The notes beneath the pieces were generated by a model. It had not been told where the DNA came from and did no database searches. It was given only the letters and a program-made list of their open reading frames with translations. A program made the position numbers and the translations under genes. A DNA stretch of 64,000 bases from Sitta carolinensis (taxonomy: Eukaryota; Chordata; Aves; Passeriformes; Sittidae). The first letter of the stretch is position 1. Every line of letters starts with the position of its first letter. This document shows positions 25,836 to 37,850 of this stretch, in pieces. Location of the stretch: contig JAVUNC010000019.1 of NCBI GenBank assembly GCA_032173965.1, positions 9,287,234 through 9,351,233 of the forward strand, in the 5' to 3' direction.

Positions 25836-26462
25836 ATCCTTCGATAGTCTGGGGGAAGTTTCAGTTAGCTGATTAAGTCAGCTTGCTGTTCTAGGATTTT
25901 GGGGACTGTTTGTACACAAAATTTAAACTAACAGGGATTCAAGTACACATCAGTGTTACCACAGCAAGCAAAGCATGCATGGCTTTGCCATCACAAGACC
26001 ATCAGCAAAAGGCTAAATTTGTTTTCAGTCAGGGCTATCATGGCCCTAAACACGTGTGGCCCTTTAAGAGATCCCTGGATAAGGTTAATGTTTCAAAGAG
26101 GATAAAGTGGAGAGATCAAATAATGACCTTAGTGTTAGAGAGGCTTAAGGTTTTAGGATTAGAGTAGATACAGAGACCACAAATAAAGGATTATAATTAT
26201 GAAGCATCATAATACAATTGAGCAATGTCAGAAAATGCCTTAAAAATAGAGACAATATCACAAACTATGAAACTGAAAATGGATTAAACTGCCTTTTTGG
26301 TCCATAATTTTACAATCCTTTGTGAATTTTGTTTGCCAGCAAGAGTATTTAATTTTTAACCTGGTTAAATGTGGTCTGTTGCAATTTTAATTTCACTCCA
26401 GCCATTTGGGAGCTATTTTGTATTGCCTTGTAAGTGTTCTTTTCTGTATCTCTTCTGTATCT
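25836..26462. other. Non-coding DNA between CR1 and microsatellite
   Basis: AT-rich unique sequence. I see nothing recognisable in it. Confidence 0.6.
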
Positions 26463-26464
26463 TT

Positions 26465-26499
<35 letters not shown>

Positions 26500-26606
26500 T
26501 TTCATTTATTTATTTATTTTGGGGGGGTGGGGGGGGTTTGGGGGGGGATTTTTTTTGGTTTTTTTTTGTTTTTTTCTTTCCTTTTTTTTTTTTTTTTTTT
26601 TTTTTT
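26463..26606. repeat. Compound microsatellite: TTTA repeat, G-runs, poly-T
   Basis: About 14 TTTA units (one TTTC variant; 26463-26520) are followed by three long G-runs of 7, 8 and 8 bases separated by T and TTT (26521-26547), then a T-rich tract ending in a run of about 25 T (26548-26606). The G-runs could form a G-quadruplex on the plus strand. Open frames across it only translate the repeats. Confidence 0.95.
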
Positions 26607-28970
26607 CTGCAAAACCCAGCAGGTAATTCAAGATGAAAATTTGCTTTGGAAATTTGCTTTGGAGAAATTACCTATTTCTCCAGGCTGTAAAAATGCCCTC
26701 CCAAAACTATCAGGTTTATAAGTACATAAAAAGACTTATTATTTATTACCTATAAAAATCTAAAATCAGACATGAAGTTTTTAACTTTTTTCTCTTCTCA
26801 GGTCTTCGTCACTTGTAAGACACCAGTTAGTGAAGGTGCACATAATGGAGGAGTGTCTGAGTTGTTATTTGTGTGAATTTGCTGAAGTCTATTGCATTCA
26901 ATAGACCTGTAACAACCATCCTGTATGAGAAACTCCAATCTTTCCGTATGCATTATTTGTTCAATGCTTTTTGCTTTTATCTGCATAGTTAATTTTTTCA
27001 GAGGAAAAATCTATTGATTTTAAACGAGGAAACAGGCATCATTCATGATCATTGTCTTTCTAAAAGCTGAAAACACATCACTTGTAAAACACACTTTGAA
27101 ATAACTCTGCTGATTTTTACATCTGGAAACTCTACTGGGATCAGTTATCTATAGATACCAGGTTCACACTCTTTTTTCCTTTTTCTTTTATTTTTTGGGG
27201 GGACTAGAGTAAATTTGAACAGTCTGAATAATTTAAGAGCACATTATCATTACAATTTAGAGGCAAACCGGAGTGGGGATGGTCTGTGGAGCAGCCAATA
27301 CTGACATCATGTCTCAGCAGTCTGGGTGATAGCTTATTGATCTTACTGTACATCGGAGACCAGGACTTGATTTCCCAGATCACCAGTTGAGAATTGAAAC
27401 ACAGGGTAATTAGCAGCCAGTTTTCAGATTATCAGTTTACTGAGCAAGCAAGTTAGGATAGCTCTCTCCTGGGAAGATGGCAAAACATGTGAAGGGAATC
27501 AGAAGAATTGTTTCTGGATTGCATCTCAGGGAAAAAAAAAACAAACTAAAAAATCTGATTTACAGTGTCCATGAATGAATTCCTACAATTTATGGAACTA
27601 GGGAATACTTATTGAATGCCATAAACTAAAAAATTCCTACACCTATGCCCGACAAATATGATTTTATGCAGCTGTAAACATCTTTTTTGGGGATTTACTT
27701 TATCACACAAAGGCAGATCAGATTTATTTGTGTTGAGTACAGCAGTATGCAAAGATTCCTTCCACCAAATATTCATGGGAATGTTTGACAGCTGCTGCCT
27801 GGCAAAGTCCAACACTGTGATTCACTTCTTTGTTTTCCAGAGCTTCTCTGGGGCTGAAGTCTGCATGCCCAGGTTACACTTCACTGCCTGTGGAAATTCA
27901 AAGTGCCATTTGGGAGCCCAGTCTCACTGTAGCTATTGGAAGTTTTGCCACTGACTCACTGGGGGAATTCACCCCCTGCTTACAGAATCATACCAGAAAA
28001 CTTTTTGTTTGCTTGTTCATTTGTTCATTTTCTCTGTTTTATAAACCAAACCTGGTCCTTATATCAAACCACAAGGCCAGCACGACCCAGAACCTTTAAA
28101 ACCACAACTCATTACTACAAAGTTTGCCTTCACAAGCAGAGAGGTGTGCAAATAGCATCCTCAAGCCAGTTCAAGTTCTACATGGTAGGTTGACCCACCA
28201 ATGATTGGATTTGCTGAATCCTCTGAAAGCAGGTTGTTAAATGAGAAAATAATAAAATAATGAAATCATGTGCACCATTTTAGTATCGTGATTTTGGGGT
28301 TAGATGTGGGGTTTTAGGGATTTTTTTTCCCCTTAAGGTGTATGTTGGTAAATCATTTGAAAGCAACTGTGAGATACAGGAGGAAATGTGTATTTTTGAA
28401 ATGTTCTCAGATTATGAGATTTCTTGCACTGTCTGCTTGCTTATGTGTCTACTTCTGAAGATCTGCATCTCTGGAAATTCAGCCAATTATATTTTGATGC
28501 ATAAACACTTGCCTGATTGCTCTGCATCCTCATTTGCCTGTGTGATGGATTGAATGTATGGCAGCTGTCCCCAGAGGCCATCCTGAAAAGATGTTGCAAC
28601 TCATGAGTTTATCCAAGTGAATAAAACTGAAAATATATCATAAATACGCAAAAAATATTTTTTACAAATTCCTTGTTAGTAAAGACATATTAATATTCAG
28701 TAGTATCTGTCACAAAGGGGAAACTTCTTAAAATACCTGAGCCCATTTTAAAAATGTGGAAGTTGTGGCATGTATTGTGTACTGGTAGCAGGGTGTCACC
28801 ATGGACACCAACAGCAAAAAGTCAAATATGATGAAAGAGAGAAAAGAGAAAGAGAAGATGTAGTATCCATGACAACAAGTAGAAAAGAGAAAGACTTGAA
28901 AAAGTTGAAATCCCCGTGTTTGTATTATTAAAACGAAATTCGCAAAGTTAGACGGGCACAGAAATAACTT
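26607..28970. other. AT-rich non-coding DNA
   Basis: No gene recognised. There is a small tandem duplication of a TTTGCTTTGGAAA-like 14-mer at about 26638-26662. Overlapping short frames at 27658-28193 on the plus strand have no recognisable domain. Confidence 0.55.
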
Positions 28971-29165
28971 CTGTGTGGCCGGACTTTGTGCCAGTGGCAG
29001 TGCCAGGCGGGTGCGGAGGCGGCGCAGGGGCAGGCGGGTCTGTCCCGCTGTGTCCGAGCATCCCTGCAGGGATGGGTGCGAGCCCGGGGGAGCAGCGCGC
29101 TCCGCTGGGCGGGCACCCGCGAGAGCCTGGCCTCGGAACGGGCGCCTTGGTACCATGGGAACGAG
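28971..29165. promoter_or_regulatory. Small CpG-rich patch (possible mini CpG island)
   Basis: About 195 bp with very high GC and roughly 20 CpG dinucleotides, inside DNA that is otherwise AT-rich and CpG-poor. Blocks such as GGTGCGGAGGCGGCGCAGGG, GAGCAGCGCGCTCCGCTGGG and GGCGGGCACCCGCGAGAG keep unmethylated-looking CpGs. Several frames are open on both strands (for example plus 28973-29287 and minus 28728-29207), as expected for GC-rich DNA, and none has a recognised domain. It could be a promoter of a non-coding RNA, an old GC-rich repeat, or a piece of transposed exon. It sits about 80 bp upstream of the solo LTR. Confidence 0.45.
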
Positions 29166-29239
29166 TGGGAAAGCCTCTAAATTCAGTACGATCTGGAGCG
29201 AAGCCACGTGGGATGAAGAGATGGATGGAATGGATTAAG

Positions 29240-29245
29240 AAATCC
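29240..29245. repeat. Target-site duplication, left copy (AAATCC)
   Basis: AAATCC immediately precedes the TGTAGTG start of the LTR and is repeated exactly after its ACA end. Confidence 0.85.
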
Positions 29246-29786
29246 TGTAGTGTGCTTTTTCAAGTTTTAAAATTCTTGTATTGTTAAATGCTTTTTTACA
29301 TTTTTTCATTTTTACATTCCCCCCGTTTTTTCTTTGTCCGTTACTCTGTGGCATGATTCCTTTGTCTGAAAAATTCTTGCAAGTTCAAAGTAATTGGACA
29401 AAAGTTTTGGACATCCCCTCCTGCTGTTTCTTAGTTTGTTTTACAGTTGGTTAATTTGTTAGAGAGCCATCCCCTGTTTATCTTTTATTGGCCCTAGGGC
29501 AAATTCCCCCCCTGGTTCTGCCCCCCTTCAAAAGGTGCTGTACCCTGGGCCCTGGGGGGCTTTTGCTTGGAGCTTTGCCAGAACCAAGATCATCTCGACC
29601 ATGAAATAAATAAACTTTTCCTTAACTCCAAGCTAAAGTCTCCCTCTCTTTGGACTCCTGCTAATCGTCGCCTGCAGCTTAATAAGACTGTCCAAAAACC
29701 CTGAAGAAACAGCTGGGCAATTGAACTCTTTGTTCTAACTACGAAGCTAAGGCTGTCTGGGACAGACTCTGAACAGACCCACCACA
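29246..29786 (+). mobile_element. Solo LTR of an endogenous retrovirus
   Basis: A 541-bp segment begins TGTAGTG and ends CACCACA, a 7-bp terminal inverted repeat with one mismatch and the canonical TG...CA ends of an LTR. It is bounded by 6-bp direct repeats, AAATCC. Inside, a C/G-rich stretch (about 29500-29560) precedes overlapping AATAAA poly(A) signals at 29605-29614, then a T/C-rich tract, which gives U3-R-U5 order on the plus strand. No internal retroviral genes or second LTR adjoin it, so it is a solo LTR left by recombination between two LTRs. A 6-bp duplication fits the class II (ERVK-like) integration pattern, but I cannot assign the family. Confidence 0.85.
29605..29614 (+). terminator. 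LTR polyadenylation signals
   Basis: Two overlapping AATAAA hexamers (29605-29610 and 29609-29614) in the middle-to-3' part of the LTR, in the expected R-region position. They define the plus-strand orientation of the LTR. Confidence 0.7.
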
Positions 29787-29792
29787 AAATCC
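29787..29792. repeat. Target-site duplication, right copy (AAATCC)
   Basis: Exact copy of the hexamer at 29240-29245, directly after the ACA terminus of the LTR. Confidence 0.85.
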
Positions 29793-32394
29793 TTTTTTTC
29801 TTCTCATGTGACAGGAGCTTTTTGAAGCCAGAGCGTGCAGTTTGAAGCAAGTGCACTGGACAGAGAGGGTGACAGAAGAAGTGCTGTCTAAAGCCCAGAG
29901 GAGACTGAACATTTGTGCCCCTGTGAATTACTTTGGGCAGCTCTCCACACCCCAAATGGAACTGGTTTGCATTTGCTACATCGTATTTGATTTTACCTTT
30001 TGGAGCTCTAGAGTGTAGCCCGTGAGATGAAATGTCTTCCTGAAGGGTTTGAGACTTGAATTGATGCTATTGTGAAAGTATCACTGCAGAATTCATCTCC
30101 CAAAATATAACTATTACTCAGAAGATGTTTTTGTACAAGCAGAAATATTTTTTCTTTTTTCTTTTTTTGTTTTTTCTTTTTCCTTCTTTTTTTCTTTTTT
30201 TCTTAACATTACACTCCATGTCATTTTTGAGGTGCTTACAAATATTATTTAGTAAAAAAAAAAAAAAAGGTTACATAAAAATTTGCTGGTGTAAAATTCA
30301 GGAATATGCAACAAACAAGATGATGTTCTCTTATGTTCAGTGAGAGCCTGCATCCTCAAACAGCATGGAACATGAGAACATTTTTATTTAAATTCCAACT
30401 GCATACCTTCAAAAGCTAGATTCAGTACTTTAGGTAGATTTAAGATACTTCTTAGTAAATTTTTCAGGATATTTTCAATGTATGTTGTAGTCCAGTGTTT
30501 ATGTGTTCACATGAGCTTACAAAATACTAATGAAAGACCATATAGAGATATTTTTGTATAACAAATACCTTAATTTGTGCAAGTATCTGCCAGTGTGATT
30601 TGAACTGTCCTGGAGAAGATGAGTACTCCGTGGATGAATTTTGCATGGAGGGATTTTCGGGACAAGAAAATGAACATCCAGAATAAGCATCTAAGCAGAG
30701 ACAGAGGAGAATTGTGCAGCCACAAGAAATAGAAGGAATCTTTCTTTCCAGTAACAGCTTTTCCCTGTGCTTGGAAAGCAGATGAAATTAACGTGGATGT
30801 ATTTGTGGTGATGCTCCAGCATGACTAATTAAATCAGGATAGTTCCCAGAGGAGAGAGATTTTGGTGAAGTGTTAAGATAAGAGTGCACACAGAGCAGAA
30901 AGCTTTGTTCCAAAAAGTTGCGGGAAAGTTTGTTTGGTCTCTGGTCCATTTTGGACCCTAAGATCTAAAATATATGGTAGCACCCTCTTTGAAAAAGGAA
31001 GGAATAATTCAGCCTGGTGCAACAATACAATTCTGTGCTTCAAAATAGCTTTCCACATTTCATATTTTAATTAGTGATTTAAAAGCAGACAGGTGTCAGA
31101 CAAGCATGGAAGTGTAATTACTACTAAAAGGGAAGCAGACATGGAACACAGGAAATAATTTTATTCATCATGGTTTGGAAGGCTTTCCTGGTATCCAGAA
31201 AAGTAGATGAGAAATATTTCTTATTTGTTTTTATAAATAACCCTTCTGTCTTTTCTCTCTCAATAATTTGCTCAAAGTTTCTCACATAGTGGGACAAAAA
31301 CTCAGCAGATGTACATTGTAATATCTCTAATAATTTGAGTACTGTAAATGCAGTTCACCCTATTGATTAATTTGTTATCCTGCAGATAATCCCAGTTGTT
31401 ATGATTAAAAATACAGTTTTTAAAAGGCAAACAGATACACTTATAGCATGTGTACACAATATATAATGGGTGTATTTTATTCCTTGGTGAACTCACAGTT
31501 CTTTACATTGCAAAACTTGACTTTGTTGCATGGGACTAGAAATCCAACGGCAAAACACACCCAGGAGCCCCTCTGAGGATGTGCTCAGACTCCCCATTCT
31601 GGATGCAGCTGAGCAGCCTCCTAGATCACTGACTTGGGTTGCTTGTTGCTGTCTCCTCTGTACTCTGCCTTTGTAAGGCAGAATTTATCACCCTCTGGAT
31701 CTGACAGCTGAACCCTGCATCTGCTTCCCTCCCAGCCCATCTGTGGTTTGTCGTGGGGCTTTTTGAAGCTCAGCCCCTTTGACAGAACTGGAGCAGGCAG
31801 AGACTCTGCTGCAGTACCAGCTGACCTGCAGCAGGTGCCTTCTGAGGGGAGCAACAAGCACCTGAGGTTGAGCCATAACCCCCTCACCCAGTGCTTGTGA
31901 CATGAGAGCTCTTCCTTTGGCTGAGTGCATCAAGGCAGGGGGAGCTGAATCGGCGCAGTGTTCCTTTGCATTGAGCAAAGTTATGGCACGTATGTGCTAC
32001 AGAGTGTGAGGCAAAAGGATCAACCCCCAGACAACTAATTCTGTATGCCAGACTAATTCTTAATTTATGCTGTTCCAGGAGAGTACAAAACGGGTCACAA
32101 GGCCTCAGCCAACCAAAAAAAAACCCCAAAAATCCCAAAGCTAACAAAGGGCTGCTGAAGCAAAATGTGTTTTGTATTCTCATCTGCTGGCTCAGGAAAG
32201 CAGATGTAGACCTCCTGCTCCCGTAAATGGGAAATGAAGTTTAGGAAGCAAGTATCTTCAGGACAGCTGTAAGAAATGCAGTGTGAATGAGTTTTTGAGC
32301 TGGTTTCTATGAATTCTATGGTAGGTGCTCAAGCTGCTATCCATCAGAATTTTTCAAATTATATTGGTAACCAAAACCTCCAAACTCTTGGATT
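29793..32394. other. Non-coding DNA with a pyrimidine tract and a GC-richer patch
   Basis: No gene recognised. A T/C tract lies at 30147-30204 and an A-run near 30254-30267. A GC-richer patch at 31550-31985 carries overlapping minus-strand frames (88-99 codons) without recognised domains. Confidence 0.55.
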
Positions 32395-32434
32395 TTGTCT
32401 TTTTTTTTTTTTTTTTTCTTTTTTTGGTGGGGGG
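32395..32434. repeat. Poly-T with terminal G-run
   Basis: About 17 T, then C, T7, and GGTGGGGGG. Low-complexity tract. Confidence 0.9.
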
Positions 32435-33717
32435 AAGATGGCTTTCTGTCAAAGTTGAATCCACACTGAAACAGAGAATTCTGCAATTAATCATCAAATT
32501 ATCTCGATTACCAAATATTACCATTTCCCCAGTCCAGCAGGCATCTGCTACAATGTGAAGTATTCACATTCAAATACTCTCTCTTGAGCACAAACGAGTT
32601 TCTAAACTGATAGGATTTTTTCTCAGCTAATCTGTTCCATTTGGTCTGTGTGGTTAAATAATACTTTCCTCTCTGGGTATCTTGTAAAAATGTTTGTAAC
32701 TGCTGTGTGAAACTGCAAAAGTATTCGGAGTTTCATGCAGCATTTACAAATTTCAGCATTTACTTTTACAAGATGCATTTTTGAAAGTATTTACCCCTTT
32801 GTTAGAACTTTTGCTTTTCTAGAAGCTGGCAAGAATGTAAAAAAATAGGAAAATGATATCCTAGTGTAAGGTTTAAAAACAAGAACCTCACCATAAACTT
32901 ATTGGTGTCACTGAAAATAAACCTGAATCTCAGCAATATTCATTATACATTTTGAATAATGAATACAAATGAGTACCTCTGCTGCAGTATGTTTTTGTTT
33001 TTGCTGCTGTTTGACTACAGACATGGCCACAGTTTAGTGAGGCAGTATGCTAAAGTGGTATAAAATTCATGTGTGTTGGCAGTTCTGTGAAGAATACAAA
33101 TCATGGGAACTGAGTGACTTCAGCATGACACTTCAGTGATCCAGAATTTGAGAATTCTTCACATCCAAAATGTGAAGAGGGACAATTTCACCCAGAGGTT
33201 TTAATGTGCTTCCATTTGTCACTATCAAATTATTTGCCATTGCTAAAAGAAATTGCTGCCACTCCTTCAGCTCTGAAACGCAGTCACTTATTAAAGACAT
33301 TTGATTTTAACATCAATGATACAACAGTGGTTGTTCTGAATGCAACCAGTAACAACTGACTAATTATTTGAATTATATCTTAGAAAGATTTGGTTAATGC
33401 AAGAGCATGAGCAGAATTTTTTGTTTTATTACCTGAAAGCCATTAATTCCTCTACAGTTTCCTTTCTAATCAGAACACAGCATGGCTTCTGCTGAAAATA
33501 ATTGAGATTTTTTTTTTTTAGCAAGTCTTAATAGACAGCACTGGAAGTGCAATGATTACAAGGCAGAATGGAATAAGATTTATTTAGAAAACTGTCATAT
33601 AGAGTATCAGCCTGTCTCTGAGACAGGAATGTGTTTCAGGTAAATGATGTCATACATTCCAGAGCCAGTTCTTCACTGTCAGGTATTACAAATGAGTCTC
33701 CTTCACAGATCTCAATG
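32435..33717. other. AT-rich non-coding DNA
   Basis: Nothing recognised apart from short homopolymers. Confidence 0.6.
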
Positions 33718-33775
33718 AAAAAAAAAAAAAACCAAACCCAAAACAAAACAAAAAAAAAAAAAAAAAACCAAAACA
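33718..33775. repeat. A-rich tract with interspersed C
   Basis: A run of 13 A, then CCAAACCCAAAACAAAACA, then a second run of about 17 A. Strong strand asymmetry and no T; low-complexity. Confidence 0.9.
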
Positions 33776-35518
33776 TGTATTGACACTTGCTTAAGAGTAT
33801 GAATGCTGCAAAAGTGTGTTTTTCACAGGAAGGACTGGGATAGAGTGAGGCAGATTTTGTAAAAACCTTGGGACTCCCCCCTCCTCCACCCATGATTTTG
33901 TAAACAAGTGTTTCCTGTGTCAAAACAAACTCTCTGTCACTCATGTGTCAGTCACATCGACCGTTTTCTGTTCATGTCACCATCCATATTTATTTGCTCA
34001 TATTTTTAAACCCAGTTAAATATACCAGCTACTTGGCAATGAAACTGCCTTACCTTGCCAGGTATAATGGGCTTTTGGCACAACAGTGAAAGTCAAGGAA
34101 AGCCCTCTGGGTTTTACAGTACCATACCAGATAAATCCTGGTTTTCATGCCATGAAATAAAAGGTGTATCACAGCAGAAAATTCCTCTCTTAAAATTAAA
34201 GTAGCAAAGCAATTAATCCAAATGTATTCCAAAAAAATTAATATGCTAGTGCCAGCAATATAATTGTTTTGTTTTGGGGTTTTGTTTTTTTGGGTTTTTT
34301 TAAGTGAGGAAAACTGTGGAGTATTATAATTTGATTCCTTTTTCAAATATAACTGTACACACCTGTGCATTGAGGAAGTTATGTCAGGAGCCAAGGTGAG
34401 AGGCATAGAAGGGATTTGGCATGAGGTGCTGTGCAGTACGTGTATGCACAGATACAGGTACAGCTGAGCTCCTGTAAATTACTGTGCCCTGAGCAGCATG
34501 GAGTGACCTGGTGAGGTTCCTTCCAGTCTTGATCCTCCTGTGGCCCTTGATAAAACCAAAGCTTAAACCCAAGAAATTTAGCTGAAAGAGGACACATTAT
34601 TCAGGGACAGAATCTCTCTCGCCAGTATTGCTCAGTGGCTGAGGTTTCAATGCAGGCATCTCTTTTATCTTTGAAAGTTAAGTGGGAAAGTTTAATTTTT
34701 TACCAGGGTTTCACACAGAGCAGCCTTGAAATTGTGTAACATTTCCTAAAAAGTCTCAGACAAACTGTTCTTTCCTCTTCTTCAACAGAAGATAAAACTG
34801 TGGTATGAGAGAACTATAATTCCAACACCTGATATATGACATTTCTCTAAGCACTTGTTCCATCATTCCCTCTGAATTCAGCTCCTCACATGAAAATTAT
34901 CCACATGAAGGAATTGATTTTGATGGGGGTTTTTGTCATAAAACATGAAGGTATCCCCAGGAACCTTCCATAAGAAGAATTCTAGCAAATGTGGGAGAGG
35001 AAAAATGGAGCTTAGTCCAAGAAAGTCATATAAGTATTGACAAGGTAAAATTTTGGGTAAAATCCCTGTCTTTACAAGAATTATACAATCTCGATTTACT
35101 TCACTGAAAATACCATTTCATCCCTATTTTAGAAAAAGTTCTTATATTTAAATTGTTCCCTATAAGTATTCTTTAAGATTACTTAAAGACAGCATCAACA
35201 TTGTGAATACAGCAGAGACACCTTGATTTGGTACAGAAGTCATTTTTCAAGCATGCATTTACCCGAATTAAGCTCTTGTTCAGGATGACTTTGATATTTT
35301 CTGAAAACTTGAATTTCTGAAAGTTAAAAGCTCTAATTTAAAAAGCAGCTGAACTGTTCAAAAGGTGAAGCCACTCAGGTTTACTCAAATAGTTTTGCTT
35401 TGGAAAAATTCACCTTTGGATATGAATTGCCATGGTGAAAAATACTTGAGACTACCAATTCACCACCTAATTAAATTTGTTTTACGTTACACATTTTTTT
35501 ATTTTAGCATATTTGCAC
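33776..35518. other. AT-rich non-coding DNA
   Basis: No gene recognised. A minus-strand frame of 118 codons (34050-34406) spans a T/G tract at 34266-34303 and looks incidental. Confidence 0.55.
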
Positions 35519-35538
35519 TGGTTTGTTTTTTTTGTTTG

Positions 35539-35569
<31 letters not shown>

Positions 35570-35605
35570 TGTTTGTTTGTTTTTTGTTTCTTTGTTTTTT
35601 CTTTT
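35519..35605. repeat. TTTTG / TTTG simple repeat
   Basis: Irregular array of TTTTG and TTTG units, including five consecutive TTTTG units, ending in T-rich sequence. The plus-strand frame over it translates to Phe/Leu/Cys runs only. Confidence 0.95.
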
Positions 35606-36329
35606 AAGTATTCAGCAGAGAGGTAAGAGCTAAATTGAAGAGGAGCTCTGAACATTATCATTTGAGATTGAGAGGTCTGAACGAGAACATATGGTGTTAC
35701 CTCAGCTGAGATAACAGTGCTTCACTCCCAGGGTTTTCATCCTGTCTGTTAAGACCTTTCTGCATGTGTGTGCCTCAGTTCTTTGCAAAACTGACATTGT
35801 TTACCTTTTTTTTTGAGTTACACTTCCAAATAAAGTGGGTAAAAATATTGACTCGTTTTCATTCCTCCAATTACAAATTTCAACCCTTCCCAAGAGAGAA
35901 CTTGTCTCTCTAATGAATTTAAAATCAAATTTGCCTCTGAAAATAAAACACAGATGTACGAGGAACGTTTTTTCTTCGTTGCCGTTGTTTTGTATTCGCT
36001 CTTCATATGAAGAGGTTTAGCTCCAATGAGACATTGAAGAGAAATTATATTTAGTTTCACTTTTAGAATATAAATCATGCTATTTTTCAGTGAATTAAAC
36101 AAAATCAAGACAGAAGTTCTAGCAAATAATTCCAGTCTATGACTGTTAATTATAGAAAGCAAAATACTGAAGACTTTTTTTGTAGATAAACCAGGACTAT
36201 TTCACGAAAAATGTGTAAATTATGAAAGTAGAAACTACTGCAACAAACCTTTCCTGTCCTCTTTTCATTGCTTTTTGGACAATTAAAAAAAGAAAAAATC
36301 CCTTGTTAATTAACACTTTCAGGTAGTAT
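35606..36329. other. AT-rich non-coding DNA
   Basis: Nothing recognised. Confidence 0.6.
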
Positions 36330-36560
36330 ATCGATTCGTTAGTTAGTTGTTACAGGATCTGCTGCTAGAATCTGCTAGCAGCTCAGGTCCTTTCCAGAGG
36401 GCTGTAAATCAATGCAGCTCTTCATGGGAAAGAACTTTTCAGGAGGAGCTAATGAGAAGAGATGTACAGCTGATTTACTGAAGTGTGGAGTCAGCGTCAC
36501 AGCCGAAATCACAGGGCTGGGGCCACTTACAGCACAGGTAATTTCACCTACTAAAATGTT
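36330..36560. promoter_or_regulatory. Candidate conserved non-coding element
   Basis: A block richer in GC and CpG than its surroundings. It has CGATTCG, a duplicated CTGCTAGAATCTGCTAGCAG motif, an AP-1/CRE-like GAGTCAGCGTCAC and AGCTGATTTACTG. Both strands show open frames of about 60 codons with no domain. The appearance, an undecayed CpG-bearing island in AT-rich desert, is typical of vertebrate developmental enhancers, but conservation cannot be seen from one sequence. Confidence 0.25.
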
Positions 36561-36904
36561 CATTTTTCACATTTCCTTTAGTAACTTCCCATAGACTGAG
36601 ATCCTCTAAGACTTACATTGCAAAGTTATAAGAGGAAGATTAAAGATTATTTTCGTAAGCTCAGTGGTCTCCCATTACAGCTGAGCAAATTAAGGAGAAA
36701 ATTAGTCATTATATATAAAAAAATGATAATTAATCTGTTGCATTCTGGGAGGAAACATCAATTGTTATATTGTCTTACCTCTTGTCCTTCTGTCCTCTTG
36801 TCAAATATGAATGGAGATAAATCCTGACTTATAATGAGAAGGTGTGAAAACAATTATTTTGAATTAGGTGTTAATGAAAAGAGTTTGCCTGAAGTATTTG
36901 TCTT

Positions 36905-37050
36905 AAGGATAATGATGTCGATTGATTAATCACACCATTCAAACAAGTTTAATTTAGAGATAGGATTAAAGAACTCATCACATGTTACGGGAAACCACCG
37001 GCATCACAAATTTGTGGAAATATTTCTGGGCCACACCCCGATAGTGGATA
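36905..37050. promoter_or_regulatory. Candidate regulatory element with paired-type homeobox and RUNX-like sites
   Basis: Contains the palindromic homeobox-like site TTGATTAATCA in CGATTGATTAATCACACC, a RUNX-like AAACCACCGG and a GGCCACACCCCG block, within about 130 bp of otherwise AT-rich DNA. This is motif clustering only; function is inference. Confidence 0.2.
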
Positions 37051-37307
37051 CTGTAAATTGAAGAGCTGATGAGGCATGAGTAGAGTTTAAAATAGGTGTT
37101 ATCCTAAACCTCTTTCTAGTGTCAGTATTCTCTGAACTTCTTTTATTTCAAACTTTAATGATATAGCAAAAAAGGGTTATATAGGTACAAGGTGCCTATC
37201 AGTCACAAAGATAAAGGTACTAATTATAGTAAATTGTGTAGCTTTCCAAATACTTAATTTTATTCCTCACTTATAGACTTTCATGAGATGGTAAATATTG
37301 AAAAACT

Positions 37308-37850
37308 TCAAATTTTTAATATCAGGAGCAGCTGCTGAGTGATACATCCTGAATCAGCCAGTAATGTGTATACCCACATAGCTATTGATTCACTCTCTCT
37401 ACAAACCCATCCATTATTTCTGTATGACCAGGAATGGATTGATTTCTTTTTGTGATCAAAGACTGAACTCTTTGCAGCTAATGAACATGTGTATAAGGTG
37501 GAGCTGGTGAGCTGAACAAGTGAGAGAAATTTGACTGCTCCTGGGATATTGGCATAGGAATTTAATGCCAGGTTGCCAGCTTCTGAAAAAGGCTGTGACA
37601 GTATGGTAGAATTGCTGCCTAGATAGAGGGCATTGAGGATCACCACCGGAGGCTCAGTTTTCTGCCTCAGAAAAGGATGACTTTCAAAGTGCAATTTCCT
37701 ATTGCTACTGATGTGTGTTTTCCTCTGCTTGTATTGCTGAGGGCCCCTCAGCAATTGTAGAGAAGCCTTTTGCCCTTCCCTCCCAGGAGGGAAACCTGGA
37801 GAACCCAGGAGAAATTGCAAAACCTTAATGTGCCACAAATCTCTTGACAA
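37308..37850 (-). other. 180-codon open reading frame of unknown status
   Basis: The conceptual product of 180 residues has a more balanced composition than other frames in the window (Leu, Ser, Gln, Lys and Pro all represented). I recognise no domain, signal peptide or repeat. There is no clear promoter, and no splice partner or poly(A) context is evident. Possible explanations are chance, an exon of an unrecognised or non-coding transcript, or remnants of an old retroposed sequence. Confidence 0.15.

Noticed and set aside
26369..26721. Three overlapping plus-strand frames of 76-95 codons
   Set aside because: They read through the TTTA, G and T tracts and give Phe/Leu/Tyr/Gly runs only.
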